Assembly (NCBI RefSeq): GCF_014648995.1
Contig: NZ_BMSE01000001.1
Span: 310,001-374,000, forward strand
Length of the DNA stretch: 64,000 nucleotides
Direction: 5' to 3'
From: Streptomyces massasporeus
GTDB lineage: Bacteria > Actinomycetota > Actinomycetes > Streptomycetales > Streptomycetaceae
Positions within the stretch are counted from its first letter, which is position 1; each line of letters starts with the position of its first letter. The position numbers and the translations under genes were made by a program. This document shows positions 18,870 through 28,054 of the stretch, piece after piece. The notes beneath the pieces were generated by a model that saw only the letters and a list, made by a program, of their open reading frames with translations, made no database searches and had not been told where the DNA came from.

Positions 18870-19382
18870 ATGCTGGACAGAGAGCAGGGGAGTACGGACG
18901 GCGCCGACGGCGAACTGACCGTCCCCATGGCGTGGTTGTACGCCGAGTACATCGCCGACGAGCTGCTGCGGACCGGCGATCTGATGCCGCCGACGTCCTT
19001 CGAGTTCCGCGCCGGGCGCGATGCCCTGGCGCTGACCATCTTCCTGTCCGACACCGACGGGGAGCTGTCCGGCATCCGGGTCGTCACCCAGCTGGAGACG
19101 TGGCTGTCGCTGACCGCGTACGACCAGCCGTGGCAGGAGTGGGTGCGTGAACGGCTGGTCGAGCTCGCCGTGGGCGCGGCGCGGTCGGGGCGGCCCGCGC
19201 CGGACCTGGCTCTCGCCGAGGAGGCCTGGCGCTGGCTGCAGGAGACGGAGCTGCTCGCGCCCGATCTGAACGCGGTGCCGGGGGGCGCTCCGGTGGTCGG
19301 GGAGGACGACGGGCCGAAGGTCTGGACGCCCGCCTGGCAGCTCGGACTGCCGCTGGGACACCTCGCGATCCATCTTTTTTAG
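18870..19382 (+). CDS. Hypothetical protein between sigma and anti-sigma genes
   Basis: A 170-residue cytoplasmic protein I do not recognise. It is acidic, with no signal peptide or membrane helix. The N-terminal half (VPMAWLYAEYIADELL...LSDTDGELSGIRVVTQLETWL) looks alpha/beta and the middle (EWVRERLVELAVGAAR) helical. It ends in LAIHLF encoded by an unusually T-rich tail. AGGAAGGG lies just before the ATG at 18870. Placement between sigma factor and anti-sigma factor suggests a role in that switch, by context only. Confidence 0.75.
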   Translation: MLDREQGSTDGADGELTVPMAWLYAEYIADELLRTGDLMPPTSFEFRAGRDALALTIFLSDTDGELSGIRVVTQLETWLSLTAYDQPWQEWVRERLVELAVGAARSGRPAPDLALAEEAWRWLQETELLAPDLNAVPGGAPVVGEDDGPKVWTPAWQLGLPLGHLAIHLF

Positions 19383-19390
19383 ATTTCTGC

Positions 19391-19413
19391 GGCCCCGGAC
19401 CAATCCGGGGGCC
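19391..19413 (+). terminator. GC-rich hairpin after the hypothetical gene
   Basis: GGCCCCGGA (19391-19399) and TCCGGGGGCC (19404-19413) pair with one bulged base, 8 bp after the stop at 19382. This may separate the hypothetical gene from the anti-sigma factor gene. Confidence 0.45.
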
Positions 19414-19533
19414 GGAGGGCTCCGAATCCTTTGGTTGCGATTGTGTCACCGGCTTGAGTGATTCCGCTGCCTGGTCCGTACCGGTGGGAGCAAGGAGTAA
19501 CCCCACCCGCACCCAACGGCACGAGGATTCGGC

Positions 19534-20184
19534 ATGAGGTCCCTGGAAAGGCATCACGACGTCGCGGCCTACGCGCTCGGCGTGCTGGACGAGGCGGAGG
19601 CATTCCGCTTCGAGGACCACCTCATGGAGTGCCCTCGGTGCGCTGCAGAGGTGACGGAATTCGGCGCGACCACACGGCAGTTGATGCTGTACCGGCGGGC
19701 GACGCCACGGTTCGTGCACCCGATGGCGCAGCCCGGCCCGCGCATGCTGGACGGGCTGCTGGCCGAGGTGGCGACCCGGCGCCGGACCGGACGCAGGCGT
19801 CTGCTCTTCGCCTTGGCCGCCTCGGTCGTTTTCGCGGCGTCGGTCCCCGGCATCGCGATGATGGCCGAGGGCAGCGCCGAGGAGTCCCGGACGGTGGCGG
19901 CGACCGATGCGCGCACGGGCGTGTGGGCACAGGTCACCACCGAGGACGAGGCCTCGGGCAGCCAGGTCGAGCTGAAGGTGAAGGACGCCTCGGGTCCGCG
20001 CCCCTGCCACCTGGTGATCGTCGGACACGACGGCACCGAGGAGACCGCGACCAGCTGGCACGGGCCCGGCCACGACCACCCCAACACGATGATGGCCAGC
20101 TCCTCCATGCATCCGGAGGACATCGCCCGCTACGAGATCCGCTCGGCGGCCGGCGAGGTCCTGTGGAGACTCCAGCCGAGCTGA
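19534..20184 (+). CDS. Membrane anti-sigma factor with zinc-binding domain
   Basis: Likely partner of the ECF sigma factor at 18172. The 216-residue protein begins with a ZAS domain: HHDVAAYALGVLDEAEAFRFEDHL then HLMECPRC, the Hx3Cx2C zinc motif, near 30-37. One transmembrane helix (about 88-110) follows. The extracytoplasmic domain, anti-sigma-K-like by layout, includes a His-rich stretch (HGPGHDHPNTMM) that might sense metal or redox. By family, it would hold the sigma factor at the membrane until released. ATG 19534 has GAGG upstream. Confidence 0.9.
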   Translation: MRSLERHHDVAAYALGVLDEAEAFRFEDHLMECPRCAAEVTEFGATTRQLMLYRRATPRFVHPMAQPGPRMLDGLLAEVATRRRTGRRRLLFALAASVVFAASVPGIAMMAEGSAEESRTVAATDARTGVWAQVTTEDEASGSQVELKVKDASGPRPCHLVIVGHDGTEETATSWHGPGHDHPNTMMASSSMHPEDIARYEIRSAAGEVLWRLQPS

Positions 20185-20294
20185 CCATCCGTCCGCCCCT
20201 GTCACCGGGCGCCGCCCGCGCCCCGGTGTGAGACTGCTGGACGACGCACCCGGGAGAGCGCCGGGTGCCCGCGGTCCCGCTGAGGGGAGACGAG

Positions 20295-21476
20295 GTGACG
20301 ACGGCAGAGACCGGGGACGGTCACCTGGAGGAGTTCCTCGCCGATCCGGAGAACGCCGCACTGGACCTGCCCACGGCGGCGGCCCGCTGCACCAGGGCCC
20401 TCGGGATCCAGAACTCCGTGGTGTACCTCGCCGACATCCAGCAGCGCCGGCTGGTACCGCTCACCGACGTGACCTCCTCCCTGCTCGTCGACGGCTCGCT
20501 GGCGGGCTGGACCTACCGCACCCAGTCGCTGCGCGTGGAGGAATCCGAGGCCGGCGGTATGACGGCCTGGATCCCGCTCGTGGACGGCGCCGAACGCCTC
20601 GGCGTCCTCGCGGTGAACTGCCCCTCGCTGACCCCGTCCGTGCTGCTGCGCGGCCGGGCCCTGGCCAAGCTGCTCGCCATGATGATCACGTCCGCGCGGG
20701 CGTACCAGGACTCCTTCGTACGGCGTCTGCGCGCCCGGCCGATGCGGCTGCCCGCCGAGATGCTGCGGGCCTTCCTGCCGCCCCGCACCATCGGCACCTC
20801 GCACGTCGTGTCGACGGCCGTGCTGGAGCCCGCCTACGAGCTCGGCGGCGACGCCTTCGACCACTCCCTGACGGAGACGACGCTGCACGTCGCGGTCCTC
20901 GACGCCATGGGGCACAACCTGGCGTCCGGGCTGACCACGGCGGTGTCGCTGGCCGCGTGCCGCAACGCCCGGCGGACCGGGGCGGACCTGCCCGAGCTGG
21001 TGGAGAGCGTCGACGACGCGCTGTCGCAGTGGCTCCCGGACCAGTTCTGCACGGGTGTCCTCGCCCAACTGGACCTGGCGTCGGGGATGCTGCGGTGGGT
21101 CAACTGCGGGCACCCCACCCCGCTGCTGATCCGTGACCGGCGGCCGCTCGTCGACGCCATGCGGCGCGAGGCGGACCCGCCGATGGGGATGCCGTCCCTG
21201 CTGACCGGGGGCAGGCGGGAGACACACGAGATCGCGCTGAAGCCCGGCGACCGGGTCCTGATGTACACCGACGGGGTCACCGAGGCCCGGGCCGTCGACG
21301 GCGCGGAGTTCGGGCTCGAACAGTTCGCCGACTACATCATCGGGGCGACGGCCGCGGGCGAGCTGGCACCCGAGACGCTGCGTCGGCTCATCCACGCCAT
21401 CCTCGACTCGCCCACCAGCCGGCTGCGGGACGACGCGACCATCCTGATGTTCGAGTGGACACCGCCGGCCCGATGA
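20295..21476 (+). CDS. GAF - SpoIIE-type PP2C serine phosphatase
   Basis: Predicted cytoplasmic Ser/Thr phosphatase of the RsbU/SpoIIE class, which in Gram-positives activates sigma factors by dephosphorylating anti-anti-sigma proteins. An N-terminal GAF-like domain (about 15-145) is followed by a PP2C domain (about 165-390) with ELGGDAFDHSL, VLDAMGHNLAS, VNCGHPTPLL, YTDGVTEAR and DDATILMFEW. There is no kinase or RsbW domain. GTG 20295 has GAGGGGA six bases upstream and is preferred; GTG 20265 is the alternative, adding ten residues. Confidence 0.88.
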   Translation: MTTAETGDGHLEEFLADPENAALDLPTAAARCTRALGIQNSVVYLADIQQRRLVPLTDVTSSLLVDGSLAGWTYRTQSLRVEESEAGGMTAWIPLVDGAERLGVLAVNCPSLTPSVLLRGRALAKLLAMMITSARAYQDSFVRRLRARPMRLPAEMLRAFLPPRTIGTSHVVSTAVLEPAYELGGDAFDHSLTETTLHVAVLDAMGHNLASGLTTAVSLAACRNARRTGADLPELVESVDDALSQWLPDQFCTGVLAQLDLASGMLRWVNCGHPTPLLIRDRRPLVDAMRREADPPMGMPSLLTGGRRETHEIALKPGDRVLMYTDGVTEARAVDGAEFGLEQFADYIIGATAAGELAPETLRRLIHAILDSPTSRLRDDATILMFEWTPPAR

Positions 21477-21488
21477 CCCGGGCCCGGG

Positions 21489-22352
21489 TCACTTCAGCAG
21501 GCGGGACATCCTGCGGTCCGCGAGCGGCTTGCCGCCCGTCTGGCAGGTCGGGCAGTACTGGAGCGAGGAGTCGGCGAAGGACACCTCGCGGACGGTGTCG
21601 CCGCACACCGGGCAGGGCTCGCCGGTGCGGCCGTGGACACGCAGTCCGCTCTTCTTCTCGGCCTTCAGCCGCCCGGCCGCCACGCCCCGGGAGCGTTCGA
21701 CCGCGCCGGTGAGCGTGTCGCGCAGGGCCGCGTACAGCCGCCCGGTCTCCTCCTCGCTCAGCGACGCGGCCAGTTTGAAGGGCGACATCTTCGCCGCGTG
21801 CAGGATCTCGTCGCTGTAGGCGTTGCCCACACCCGCGATGAGGCTCTGGTCCCGCAACGCGCCCTTGAGCTGCCGCCGTTCACCGGCCAGGAGCTCCGCC
21901 AGGCGCCGCTCGTCGAAGTCGCCGGCGAGCGGGTCCGGACCGAGCCGGGCCACGCCCGGGACCTCCTGCGGGTCGGCCACGACGTACACCGCGAGGCGCT
22001 TCTGGGTGCCGGCCTCGGTGAGGTCGAACCCGGCACCCGTCTCCAGGGCCACGCGCAGCGCGAGGGGGCCCTTGCCGGGGCGGGGCGGCCCGTCGGGCAG
22101 GCGGTCCTTCCAGTGCAGCCAGCCGGCGCGCGCCAGGTGCGTCACGAGGTGCGGGCCGTCCGCGGTCCGCAGGTCGAGGAACTTGCCGTACCTGCGTACG
22201 GCGGTGACCTCCTGGCCCTCCAGCGCGGACAGGGGCGGTTCGTACGTCTTCAGGACGCTGATCGCGACGGGCAGCACCCGTACGATCTCGTGGCCGACGA
22301 GGTGCTCGGTCAGGAAGTCCTTGAGCGCCTCGACCTCGGGGAGTTCCGGCAT
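21489..22352 (-). CDS. Fpg/Nei-family DNA glycosylase
   Basis: Base-excision repair enzyme (DNA glycosylase / AP lyase) of 287 residues. MPELPEVEAL gives the catalytic Pro after Met removal and the conserved Glu. RRYGKFLDL contains the beta-hairpin Lys. The H2TH region is around IAGVGNAYSDEILHAAKMSPF. The C-terminal zinc finger has all four cysteines (CPVCGDTVREVSF...YCPTC). Whether it prefers 8-oxoguanine or oxidised pyrimidines cannot be told, so no symbol is given. It is convergent with the phosphatase at 20295, with stops 12 bp apart. Confidence 0.92.
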   Translation of the reverse strand: MPELPEVEALKDFLTEHLVGHEIVRVLPVAISVLKTYEPPLSALEGQEVTAVRRYGKFLDLRTADGPHLVTHLARAGWLHWKDRLPDGPPRPGKGPLALRVALETGAGFDLTEAGTQKRLAVYVVADPQEVPGVARLGPDPLAGDFDERRLAELLAGERRQLKGALRDQSLIAGVGNAYSDEILHAAKMSPFKLAASLSEEETGRLYAALRDTLTGAVERSRGVAAGRLKAEKKSGLRVHGRTGEPCPVCGDTVREVSFADSSLQYCPTCQTGGKPLADRRMSRLLK

Positions 22353-22374
22353 GAGTCCAGAGTGCCACGCCGGG

Positions 22375-24462
22375 TCAGCCGGAGTCGGGCACCACGAACT
22401 CGCACCACACGGCCTTGCCGCCGCCCCGGGCCTCCACGCCCCACACGTCGGTGAGCAGCTCGACCAGGAGCAGGCCCCGCCCGGAGACGCCCGACTCGCC
22501 CGCCTCGCGGCGGCGCGGCAGTGCGCTGGAGGAGTCCTCCACCTCGACGCGCAGGCGGCGCTCGGAGCCGGTGAAGGCCCGTAGGGTGACGACGGCGGAG
22601 CCTTCGGTGTGCATCAGGGCGTTGGTGATCAGCTCGTCGGCGACCAGTTCGATCTCGTCGGCGCGCTCACCCGCTCCCCAGCCGGCGACCGCGGTGCGGA
22701 TCATGTGCCGGGCGTCGGCGAGGGCCCCGGGGTCGCCGGGGGCCACGTGCCGCTGGAGCCGACGGCCGGACTGGGGGTGCTCGGGGCCGCGCCGGCGCAG
22801 CAGGAGCAGCGCCACGTCGTCGTCCCCGCCGCGCTCGGCGGCCACGTCGATCAGCCGCTCGGCGAGGTCCCGCACGTCGTCGGGGCCGGTGGCGACGAGC
22901 GCGCCCAGGGTGCGCATGCCGTCGTCGAGGTCGGCGCCGGGCTGCTCCACCAGACCGTCGGTGCACAGCAGCAGGGTGTCGCCGGGGTCGAGCTCTATGG
23001 TGCCCACGGGGTATTCGAGGCGGCCGAACTCGGCGGACAGGCCGAGCGGCAGCCCGCCGGGGACGGTGACGCGGCGGCAGGAGCCGTCGGTGTGGCGCAC
23101 CAGCGGATCGATGTGGCCGGCCCGGACCATCTGGAGCACGCCCGTGGACAGGTCGGCCTCCGCGTAGAGGCAGGTCGCGGAGCGGTCGGTGTCGAGTTCG
23201 TGCAGGAAGACGGAGGCGCGGGCCATGACGGTGGCCGGGGGGTGCCCCTCTGCGGCGTAGGCGCGCAGCACGATGCGCAACTGGCCCATGACGGCGGCCG
23301 CGTGGGTGTCGTGGCCCTGAACGTCGCCGATGACCGCGCCGACCCGTCCGCCGGGCAGCGGGATCAGGTCGTACCAGTCGCCGCCGATGTCCCGGCCGAC
23401 GGAGCCGCCGATGGTGGCGGCGCGGTAGCGGACAGCGACGTCGGCGCCGGGCACGCTCGGGATGGTCCGGGGCAGCATGGCCTGCTGGAGGCCCTGCGCG
23501 AGGTCCATCTCCTGCTCGTAGAACATGGCCCGCTGCAGGCTCTGCGCGATGCTGCTGCCGAGGGCGACGAGGATGTTGCGCTCCTCGGACGTGAAGCCGT
23601 ACCGGTCGCTGTAGAGCAGGCCCATCACGCCGATCGGCCGGGCCTGGACGATGAGCGGCAGGTAGGCGGCCGAGGTGATGTCGAGGTCGGTGATGTGCGG
23701 CCACAGGATCGGGTAGCGCTCGGCGAACTCCTGCGGTGACTCGATGAAGCACGGGCCGAGAGTCCGTACGGCCTCGCTCATCGGGTAGGGCTCGTCGATC
23801 CGGGTGACGCGGGTACCGGGCACGAAGCTGCCCGCGGGGCCCTCGGCGACCAGGCGGATGCGGCCGGCCTCGACCAGGCCCATGACGAGGCTGGTGGCGC
23901 CCAGATGGACGAGGCCGTGGGTGTCCTTGAGGACGTCGATGACGTCCTGGACGGTGCGGGCGTGGGCGAGGGCGGCCGTGGTCAGTTCGACGACGCTGGT
24001 CTGCTCGCGGCGGGCCTCGTCCCGGGCGGCCTGGTCGAGACGGGCGTCGCTCTCGCCGAGTTCCCGGGTGGCGTCCCGGATGATGCCGATGATGCGACGG
24101 GGCCGTCCCGTGTCGTCGCGCCGGATGTAGCCCTGGGTGTGGGTCCAGCGCAGGGAGCCGTCGCGGCGGCGGATGCGGAAGTAGGCGCCGTAGTTCTCGC
24201 TGCCGTCCTTCAGGGCCCGGGAGACCGCGGTGTCCAGGCGGCGGGACTCGTCGGGCGGGACGCGCTTGGCGAGGGTCTCGGGGTGGTCGTCGTACTCGTC
24301 GGGGCGCACGTCGAAGACCTCGTGGGCCTGGGCGTCCATCTGCATCAGGCCGGTGTCCAGATCCCAGTCGAAGCTGCCCATCCGGTTGAGTACGAGGATC
24401 GGGTCCGGGTGGGCGGGCCAGTCGTCCGGAAGGGACAGGGCGCTCGCTCCCCGATCAGCCAT
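22375..24462 (-). CDS. PAS-GAF-PP2C(SpoIIE)-HATPase multidomain regulator
   Basis: The 695-residue predicted cytoplasmic sensor has PAS (about 20-140), GAF (about 165-315), a SpoIIE/PP2C phosphatase (about 330-555; VGRDIGGDWYDLI, VIGDVQGHD, RAGHIDPLV, LCTDGLVEQPG, GDDDVALLLL) and an RsbW-like GHKL kinase (about 575-690; ELVADELITNALMHTEG N-box, SGRGLLLVELL). Having both phosphatase and anti-sigma-kinase modules in one protein is a common Streptomyces design for partner-switching control. It lies 22 bp upstream of the glycosylase gene on the same strand. Start ATG 24462. Confidence 0.92.
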   Translation of the reverse strand: MADRGASALSLPDDWPAHPDPILVLNRMGSFDWDLDTGLMQMDAQAHEVFDVRPDEYDDHPETLAKRVPPDESRRLDTAVSRALKDGSENYGAYFRIRRRDGSLRWTHTQGYIRRDDTGRPRRIIGIIRDATRELGESDARLDQAARDEARREQTSVVELTTAALAHARTVQDVIDVLKDTHGLVHLGATSLVMGLVEAGRIRLVAEGPAGSFVPGTRVTRIDEPYPMSEAVRTLGPCFIESPQEFAERYPILWPHITDLDITSAAYLPLIVQARPIGVMGLLYSDRYGFTSEERNILVALGSSIAQSLQRAMFYEQEMDLAQGLQQAMLPRTIPSVPGADVAVRYRAATIGGSVGRDIGGDWYDLIPLPGGRVGAVIGDVQGHDTHAAAVMGQLRIVLRAYAAEGHPPATVMARASVFLHELDTDRSATCLYAEADLSTGVLQMVRAGHIDPLVRHTDGSCRRVTVPGGLPLGLSAEFGRLEYPVGTIELDPGDTLLLCTDGLVEQPGADLDDGMRTLGALVATGPDDVRDLAERLIDVAAERGGDDDVALLLLRRRGPEHPQSGRRLQRHVAPGDPGALADARHMIRTAVAGWGAGERADEIELVADELITNALMHTEGSAVVTLRAFTGSERRLRVEVEDSSSALPRRREAGESGVSGRGLLLVELLTDVWGVEARGGGKAVWCEFVVPDSG

Positions 24463-24588
24463 GGGCCCACCTTGCCAGGATTCGTCCGATTCTTCGACTG
24501 GATGTGCTGAGTCTACGAGCCGCGCCGCCGGATCGGACCTCTGTTGATGAAGACGACTGTGGGGCCGCCGGGGATGCGTTCGGCGGGC

Positions 24589-25668
24589 CTAGTCGTCGGG
24601 GATGAGCCCGGCTCCGTCGGGCGGATCGGGGTTGTCCGGGACGGCGTCGGGGCCGACCTCGTCGGGTCCTGCGGGGTACTCCGGCTCGGCCGGCGGGTCG
24701 GGAAGCGGGACGGTTTCGCCGGACGTCGGAAGAGGCGTTTCCGCGTCCGGGAGACTCACCCCGGCCGGGGTGTCCCCGGGAGATGCGCCGCCCGCGTCGG
24801 GATCCGGCTCCGGGGACGGCTCCGTTTCCGGCGGGACGTGGATCTGCGGCGGCGACGGTGCCGGCCGGGACGGGTCCGGGGGATCCGTCACCCGGGCGGG
24901 GGGCGGCAGGGCCCGGTCGTGGCGTACGTCGTGGCCGGTACGGCGCTCGATCCAGGTCCGGGCGGTGACGTCGACGATCGTGAAGCCGGCGACGGCCTGC
25001 GAGGCCGGTGTCACGGCGATCACCCCGCCGGGCCGGTAGCCGGGCCAGGGAGCGCCTCTGGTGACCGGGGTGCCGTGCGACGCGGCCGGCGGCCCGAGCG
25101 GGTTGCCGCAGGCGCACCGGACGCGCGGCAGGCCCCGGTCGTCGACGAGGACGGCGGTGCCGGCCTGGAGGACGGACTGGTAGCGGGTGATCCGCCCGGC
25201 CCGGAAGCCGTGGCCGGTGACGCGGGTGTCGGCGCGCAGCACGACCGGGGTCAGCGCGCGCACGTGGTCGGGGAGCGCCGCCGGGGAGATGCCCACGACC
25301 TCGGCGAAGGCGCGGCCCCTGGCGGGGTCGCGGACGAGGTGGCCGACCTGCCGGCCGATGTCACAGCTGCCGGTCCGCTCGGTGCCGCCGTACAGGCCGG
25401 GCGTTCCGCCGGGGAGGGAGCGTGGTCCGCCGGCGGCGGGCGTTCGCGGGGCGGGGGACGGGGTAGCCGCCGTGAGGGCCGTGGAGTCCGTGAAGGGGTC
25501 GGGCCCCGGAGCCGCGGCGGACAGGAGGAACAGTTCTCCACCGGTGCCCGCGTCGTCGCCGAGGCGGGTGGTGTCGGGGTGCCGGGTGGTGTGGCCGACA
25601 CACCCCGAGAGGAGGAGCGCCGCCGAGAGCACACAGGCCAGGACGACGGTCCCGGTGGGTGTCCGCAC
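24589..25668 (-). CDS. Secreted lipoprotein, DUF6777-like
   Basis: The 359-residue exported protein has lipobox LLLSGC near residue 23, predicting lipidation. A Ser/Pro linker leads to a globular domain (about 80-245) with conserved-looking GSCDIGRQVGHL, ARGRAFAEVVGI, YQSVLQAGTAVLVDD, RVRCACGNPL and GFTIVDVTARTWIERRTG. A long Pro/Asp/Glu tail (VPPETEPSPEPDPDAGG...) follows. I assign DUF6777 from memory of the CGNPL and TIVDVTTxTW motifs; the function is unknown. GTG 25668 has GGGAGGA five bases upstream, which decides the start. Confidence 0.8.
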   Translation of the reverse strand: MRTPTGTVVLACVLSAALLLSGCVGHTTRHPDTTRLGDDAGTGGELFLLSAAAPGPDPFTDSTALTAATPSPAPRTPAAGGPRSLPGGTPGLYGGTERTGSCDIGRQVGHLVRDPARGRAFAEVVGISPAALPDHVRALTPVVLRADTRVTGHGFRAGRITRYQSVLQAGTAVLVDDRGLPRVRCACGNPLGPPAASHGTPVTRGAPWPGYRPGGVIAVTPASQAVAGFTIVDVTARTWIERRTGHDVRHDRALPPPARVTDPPDPSRPAPSPPQIHVPPETEPSPEPDPDAGGASPGDTPAGVSLPDAETPLPTSGETVPLPDPPAEPEYPAGPDEVGPDAVPDNPDPPDGAGLIPDD

Positions 25669-25811
25669 CTCGTCCTCCCGCTCACCTCGGCCCGTTCGGG
25701 GCCGTTCGTCACTATTGTTTGCTTCGGTCACTTGTGTCACGCAACCGGAGCGGCGGCACACGGAGCGTGACGCCCGGGCAGGGCGCCACACTGGGAGGAG
25801 GACCGCACCCC

Positions 25812-27233
25812 GTGGACTGGTTCGGCGCGTCCGACTACTGGCTGACCCGGCTGGTCTTCCAGCGGGCGCTGGCCGCCGTCTACCTGGTGGCGTTCCTGAC
25901 GGCGGTGCTCCAGTTCCGCCCGCTGATCGGGCGGCGCGGCATGCTGCCGGTGCCGCGGTTCGTGGAGCGGGTGCCGTTCAAGCGGGCGCCGAGCCTGTTC
26001 CAGTGGCACTACTCGGACCGCTTCTTCGCACTCTGCACCTGGGCGGGCTGTGCGGTGTCGGCGGCGCTGCTGGCGGGGCTCGACTCGCTGCTGCCGTTGT
26101 GGGGCGGCATGCTGCTGTGGCTGGTGCCGTGGGTGCTGTACCTGTCGATCGTCAACGTCGGGCAGACCTGGTACTCGTTCGGCTGGGAGTCGCTGCTGCT
26201 GGAGGTCGGGTTCCTCGCCGTGTTCCTCGGCAACGACGAGGTGGCCCCGCCGGTCGTCGTGCTGTTCCTGCTGCGGTGGATCCTGTTCCGCGTGGAGTTC
26301 GGCGCGGGCCTGATCAAGATGCGCGGGGACGCCTGCTGGCGCGAGCTCACCTGCCTGGACCACCATCACGAGACCCAGCCGATGCCGGGCCCGTTGAGCT
26401 GGTTCTTCCACCATCTCCCCAAACCCCTGCACCGCGTCGAGGTGGCCGCGAACCACGTCACCCAGCTCGTGGTGCCGTTCCTGCTGTTCACCCCGCAGCC
26501 CGTCGCGACGGCCGCCGCGTCGCTGATGATCGTCACCCAGGTGTGGCTGGTGCTGTCGGGCAACTTCTCCTGGCTGAACTGGATCACGATCGTCCTGGCG
26601 CTGTCGGCCGTCCGGTTCCCGGCCGATCCGCCGGACGTGCCCGGTGCACCGCTGTGGTACGTCGTGGTGGTGCTCGCGGTGGCCGTTTCGCTCCTGGGCC
26701 TCGGCTACCGGCCGGTCCGCAACATGCTCTCCCGCCGCCAGGTCATGAACCGTTCCTTCGACCCGCTCCACCTGGTCAACACCTACGGGGCGTTCGGCAG
26801 CGTGAGCCGGGTGCGGTACGAGGTGGTGGTGGAGGGCACCGCGGACGACGTGCCGCGCGAGGACGCGGGCTGGCTGGAGTACGAGTTCAGGGGCAAGCCG
26901 GGCGATCCGCGGCGCTGGCCGCGCCAGTTCGCGCCCTACCATCTGCGATTGGACTGGCTGATGTGGTTCGCGGCCCTCTCCCCCGCCTATGCCGACCCCT
27001 GGTTCGGGACGCTGGTGGAGCGGCTGCTGGAGAACGACCGGGCCACCCTGAAGCTGCTGCGCCGTTCCCCGTTCCCACCGGACGCGCCCCCTCGGTTCGT
27101 GCGCGCCCGCCTGTTCCGGTACCGCTACACGACGTGGCGCGAGCTGCGGGAGACGGGTGCGTGCTGGGAGCGGACGTACGTGAGGGACTTTCTGCCGCCG
27201 ACGCGGCTGGCGGGGCCGGTTCAGAGGCCGTAG
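25812..27233 (+). CDS. Lipase maturation factor (LMF1)-like membrane protein
   Basis: The 473-residue polytopic protein matches the LMF family: DWFGASDYWLTRLVFQRAL, FERxPF-like motif FVERVPFKRAPSLFQWH, WYSFGWESLLLEVGFLA, RWILFRVEFGAGLIKMRGD and CLDHHHETQPMPGPLSWFFHH. It ends in a soluble part with EYEFRGKPGDP and PYHLRLDWLMWFAAL. In vertebrates LMF1 helps fold lipases in the ER; the bacterial role is unknown. GTG 25812 follows GGGAGGAGG at a suitable distance; GTG 25767 is an alternative. Its 3' end overlaps the convergent amidohydrolase by 13 bp. Confidence 0.88.
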   Translation: MDWFGASDYWLTRLVFQRALAAVYLVAFLTAVLQFRPLIGRRGMLPVPRFVERVPFKRAPSLFQWHYSDRFFALCTWAGCAVSAALLAGLDSLLPLWGGMLLWLVPWVLYLSIVNVGQTWYSFGWESLLLEVGFLAVFLGNDEVAPPVVVLFLLRWILFRVEFGAGLIKMRGDACWRELTCLDHHHETQPMPGPLSWFFHHLPKPLHRVEVAANHVTQLVVPFLLFTPQPVATAAASLMIVTQVWLVLSGNFSWLNWITIVLALSAVRFPADPPDVPGAPLWYVVVVLAVAVSLLGLGYRPVRNMLSRRQVMNRSFDPLHLVNTYGAFGSVSRVRYEVVVEGTADDVPREDAGWLEYEFRGKPGDPRRWPRQFAPYHLRLDWLMWFAALSPAYADPWFGTLVERLLENDRATLKLLRRSPFPPDAPPRFVRARLFRYRYTTWRELRETGACWERTYVRDFLPPTRLAGPVQRP

Positions 27234-28054
27234 ACGCGGGTGGCGGTGGTCTCGAGGATCTGCGGGTGGTCGTGGGGGTCGGTCAGCCGGCGGGTGAGGT
27301 CCAGGGTGTCGCCGTACGCCGCGCCCAGGGTGCACACCGGCCAGTCCGAGCCGTACATCAGCCGGCCGGGCCCGAAGGCCTCCAGGGCCACGTCGGCGTA
27401 GGGACGCAGGTCCTCGACGGTCCAGGAAGCCGGGTCGGCCTCGGTGACCAGGCCGGACAATTTGGCGACCGTGTTGGGCAGGGCGGCCAGGGCGCGCAGG
27501 CCGCTCGCCCAGGGTTCGAGGGCACCGGCGGCGATGGGCGGTTTGCCCAGGTGGTCGAGGACGAAGGTCAGGCCGGGCAGGGCGGCGGCGGCCCGGACGC
27601 AGGCGGGCAACTGGTGCGGGAGCACCACCAGGTCGTAGACCAGCCCGGCGTCGGCGACGGCGGCCAGTCCGCGCTGCGCCTCCGGGCGCAGCAGCCACCC
27701 GGGGTCGGGTTCGCCCTGGACCTGGTGGCGGATGCCCTTGAGGTAGGGGCCGCCGGGGAGCGCGCGCAGGCGGGCGAGTTCGTCGGCGACGTCGGGGCGG
27801 GTGAGGTCGGTCCAGCCGACGACGCCCGCGATCAGGTCGTGCTCGGCGGCCAGGGCGAGGAACTCAGGGGTCTCCTCGGGCACGGTGACCGTCTGGACGA
27901 GGACCGTGCGGGTCACTCCGGCCGCTCTCGCCTCGGATCCGAGGTCCTTCATGGTGAAGTCGCGCCGGAGCGGAGCGAGTTCGGGGCCGGTGATCCAGTC
28001 CTGGTCCCGTACGGACAGGTCCCACACGTGGTGGTGGGCGTCGACCACGGTCAT
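27221..28054 (-). CDS. Amidohydrolase_2 family sugar lactonase, probable L-fuconolactonase
   Basis: The 277-residue TIM-barrel metal-dependent hydrolase (COG3618-type) begins TVVDAHHHVWDL, the metal-binding HxH. VLDHLGKPPI and YGSDWPVC near the end hold the further His and catalytic Asp. Relatives open L-fucono-1,5-lactone to L-fuconate, and the neighbours (fuconate dehydratase, aldo/keto reductase, SDR, mutarotase) support that role. It is the last gene of the operon; its ATG overlaps the mutarotase stop (ATGA). Confidence 0.85.
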   Translation of the reverse strand: MTVVDAHHHVWDLSVRDQDWITGPELAPLRRDFTMKDLGSEARAAGVTRTVLVQTVTVPEETPEFLALAAEHDLIAGVVGWTDLTRPDVADELARLRALPGGPYLKGIRHQVQGEPDPGWLLRPEAQRGLAAVADAGLVYDLVVLPHQLPACVRAAAALPGLTFVLDHLGKPPIAAGALEPWASGLRALAALPNTVAKLSGLVTEADPASWTVEDLRPYADVALEAFGPGRLMYGSDWPVCTLGAAYGDTLDLTRRLTDPHDHPQILETTATRVYGL

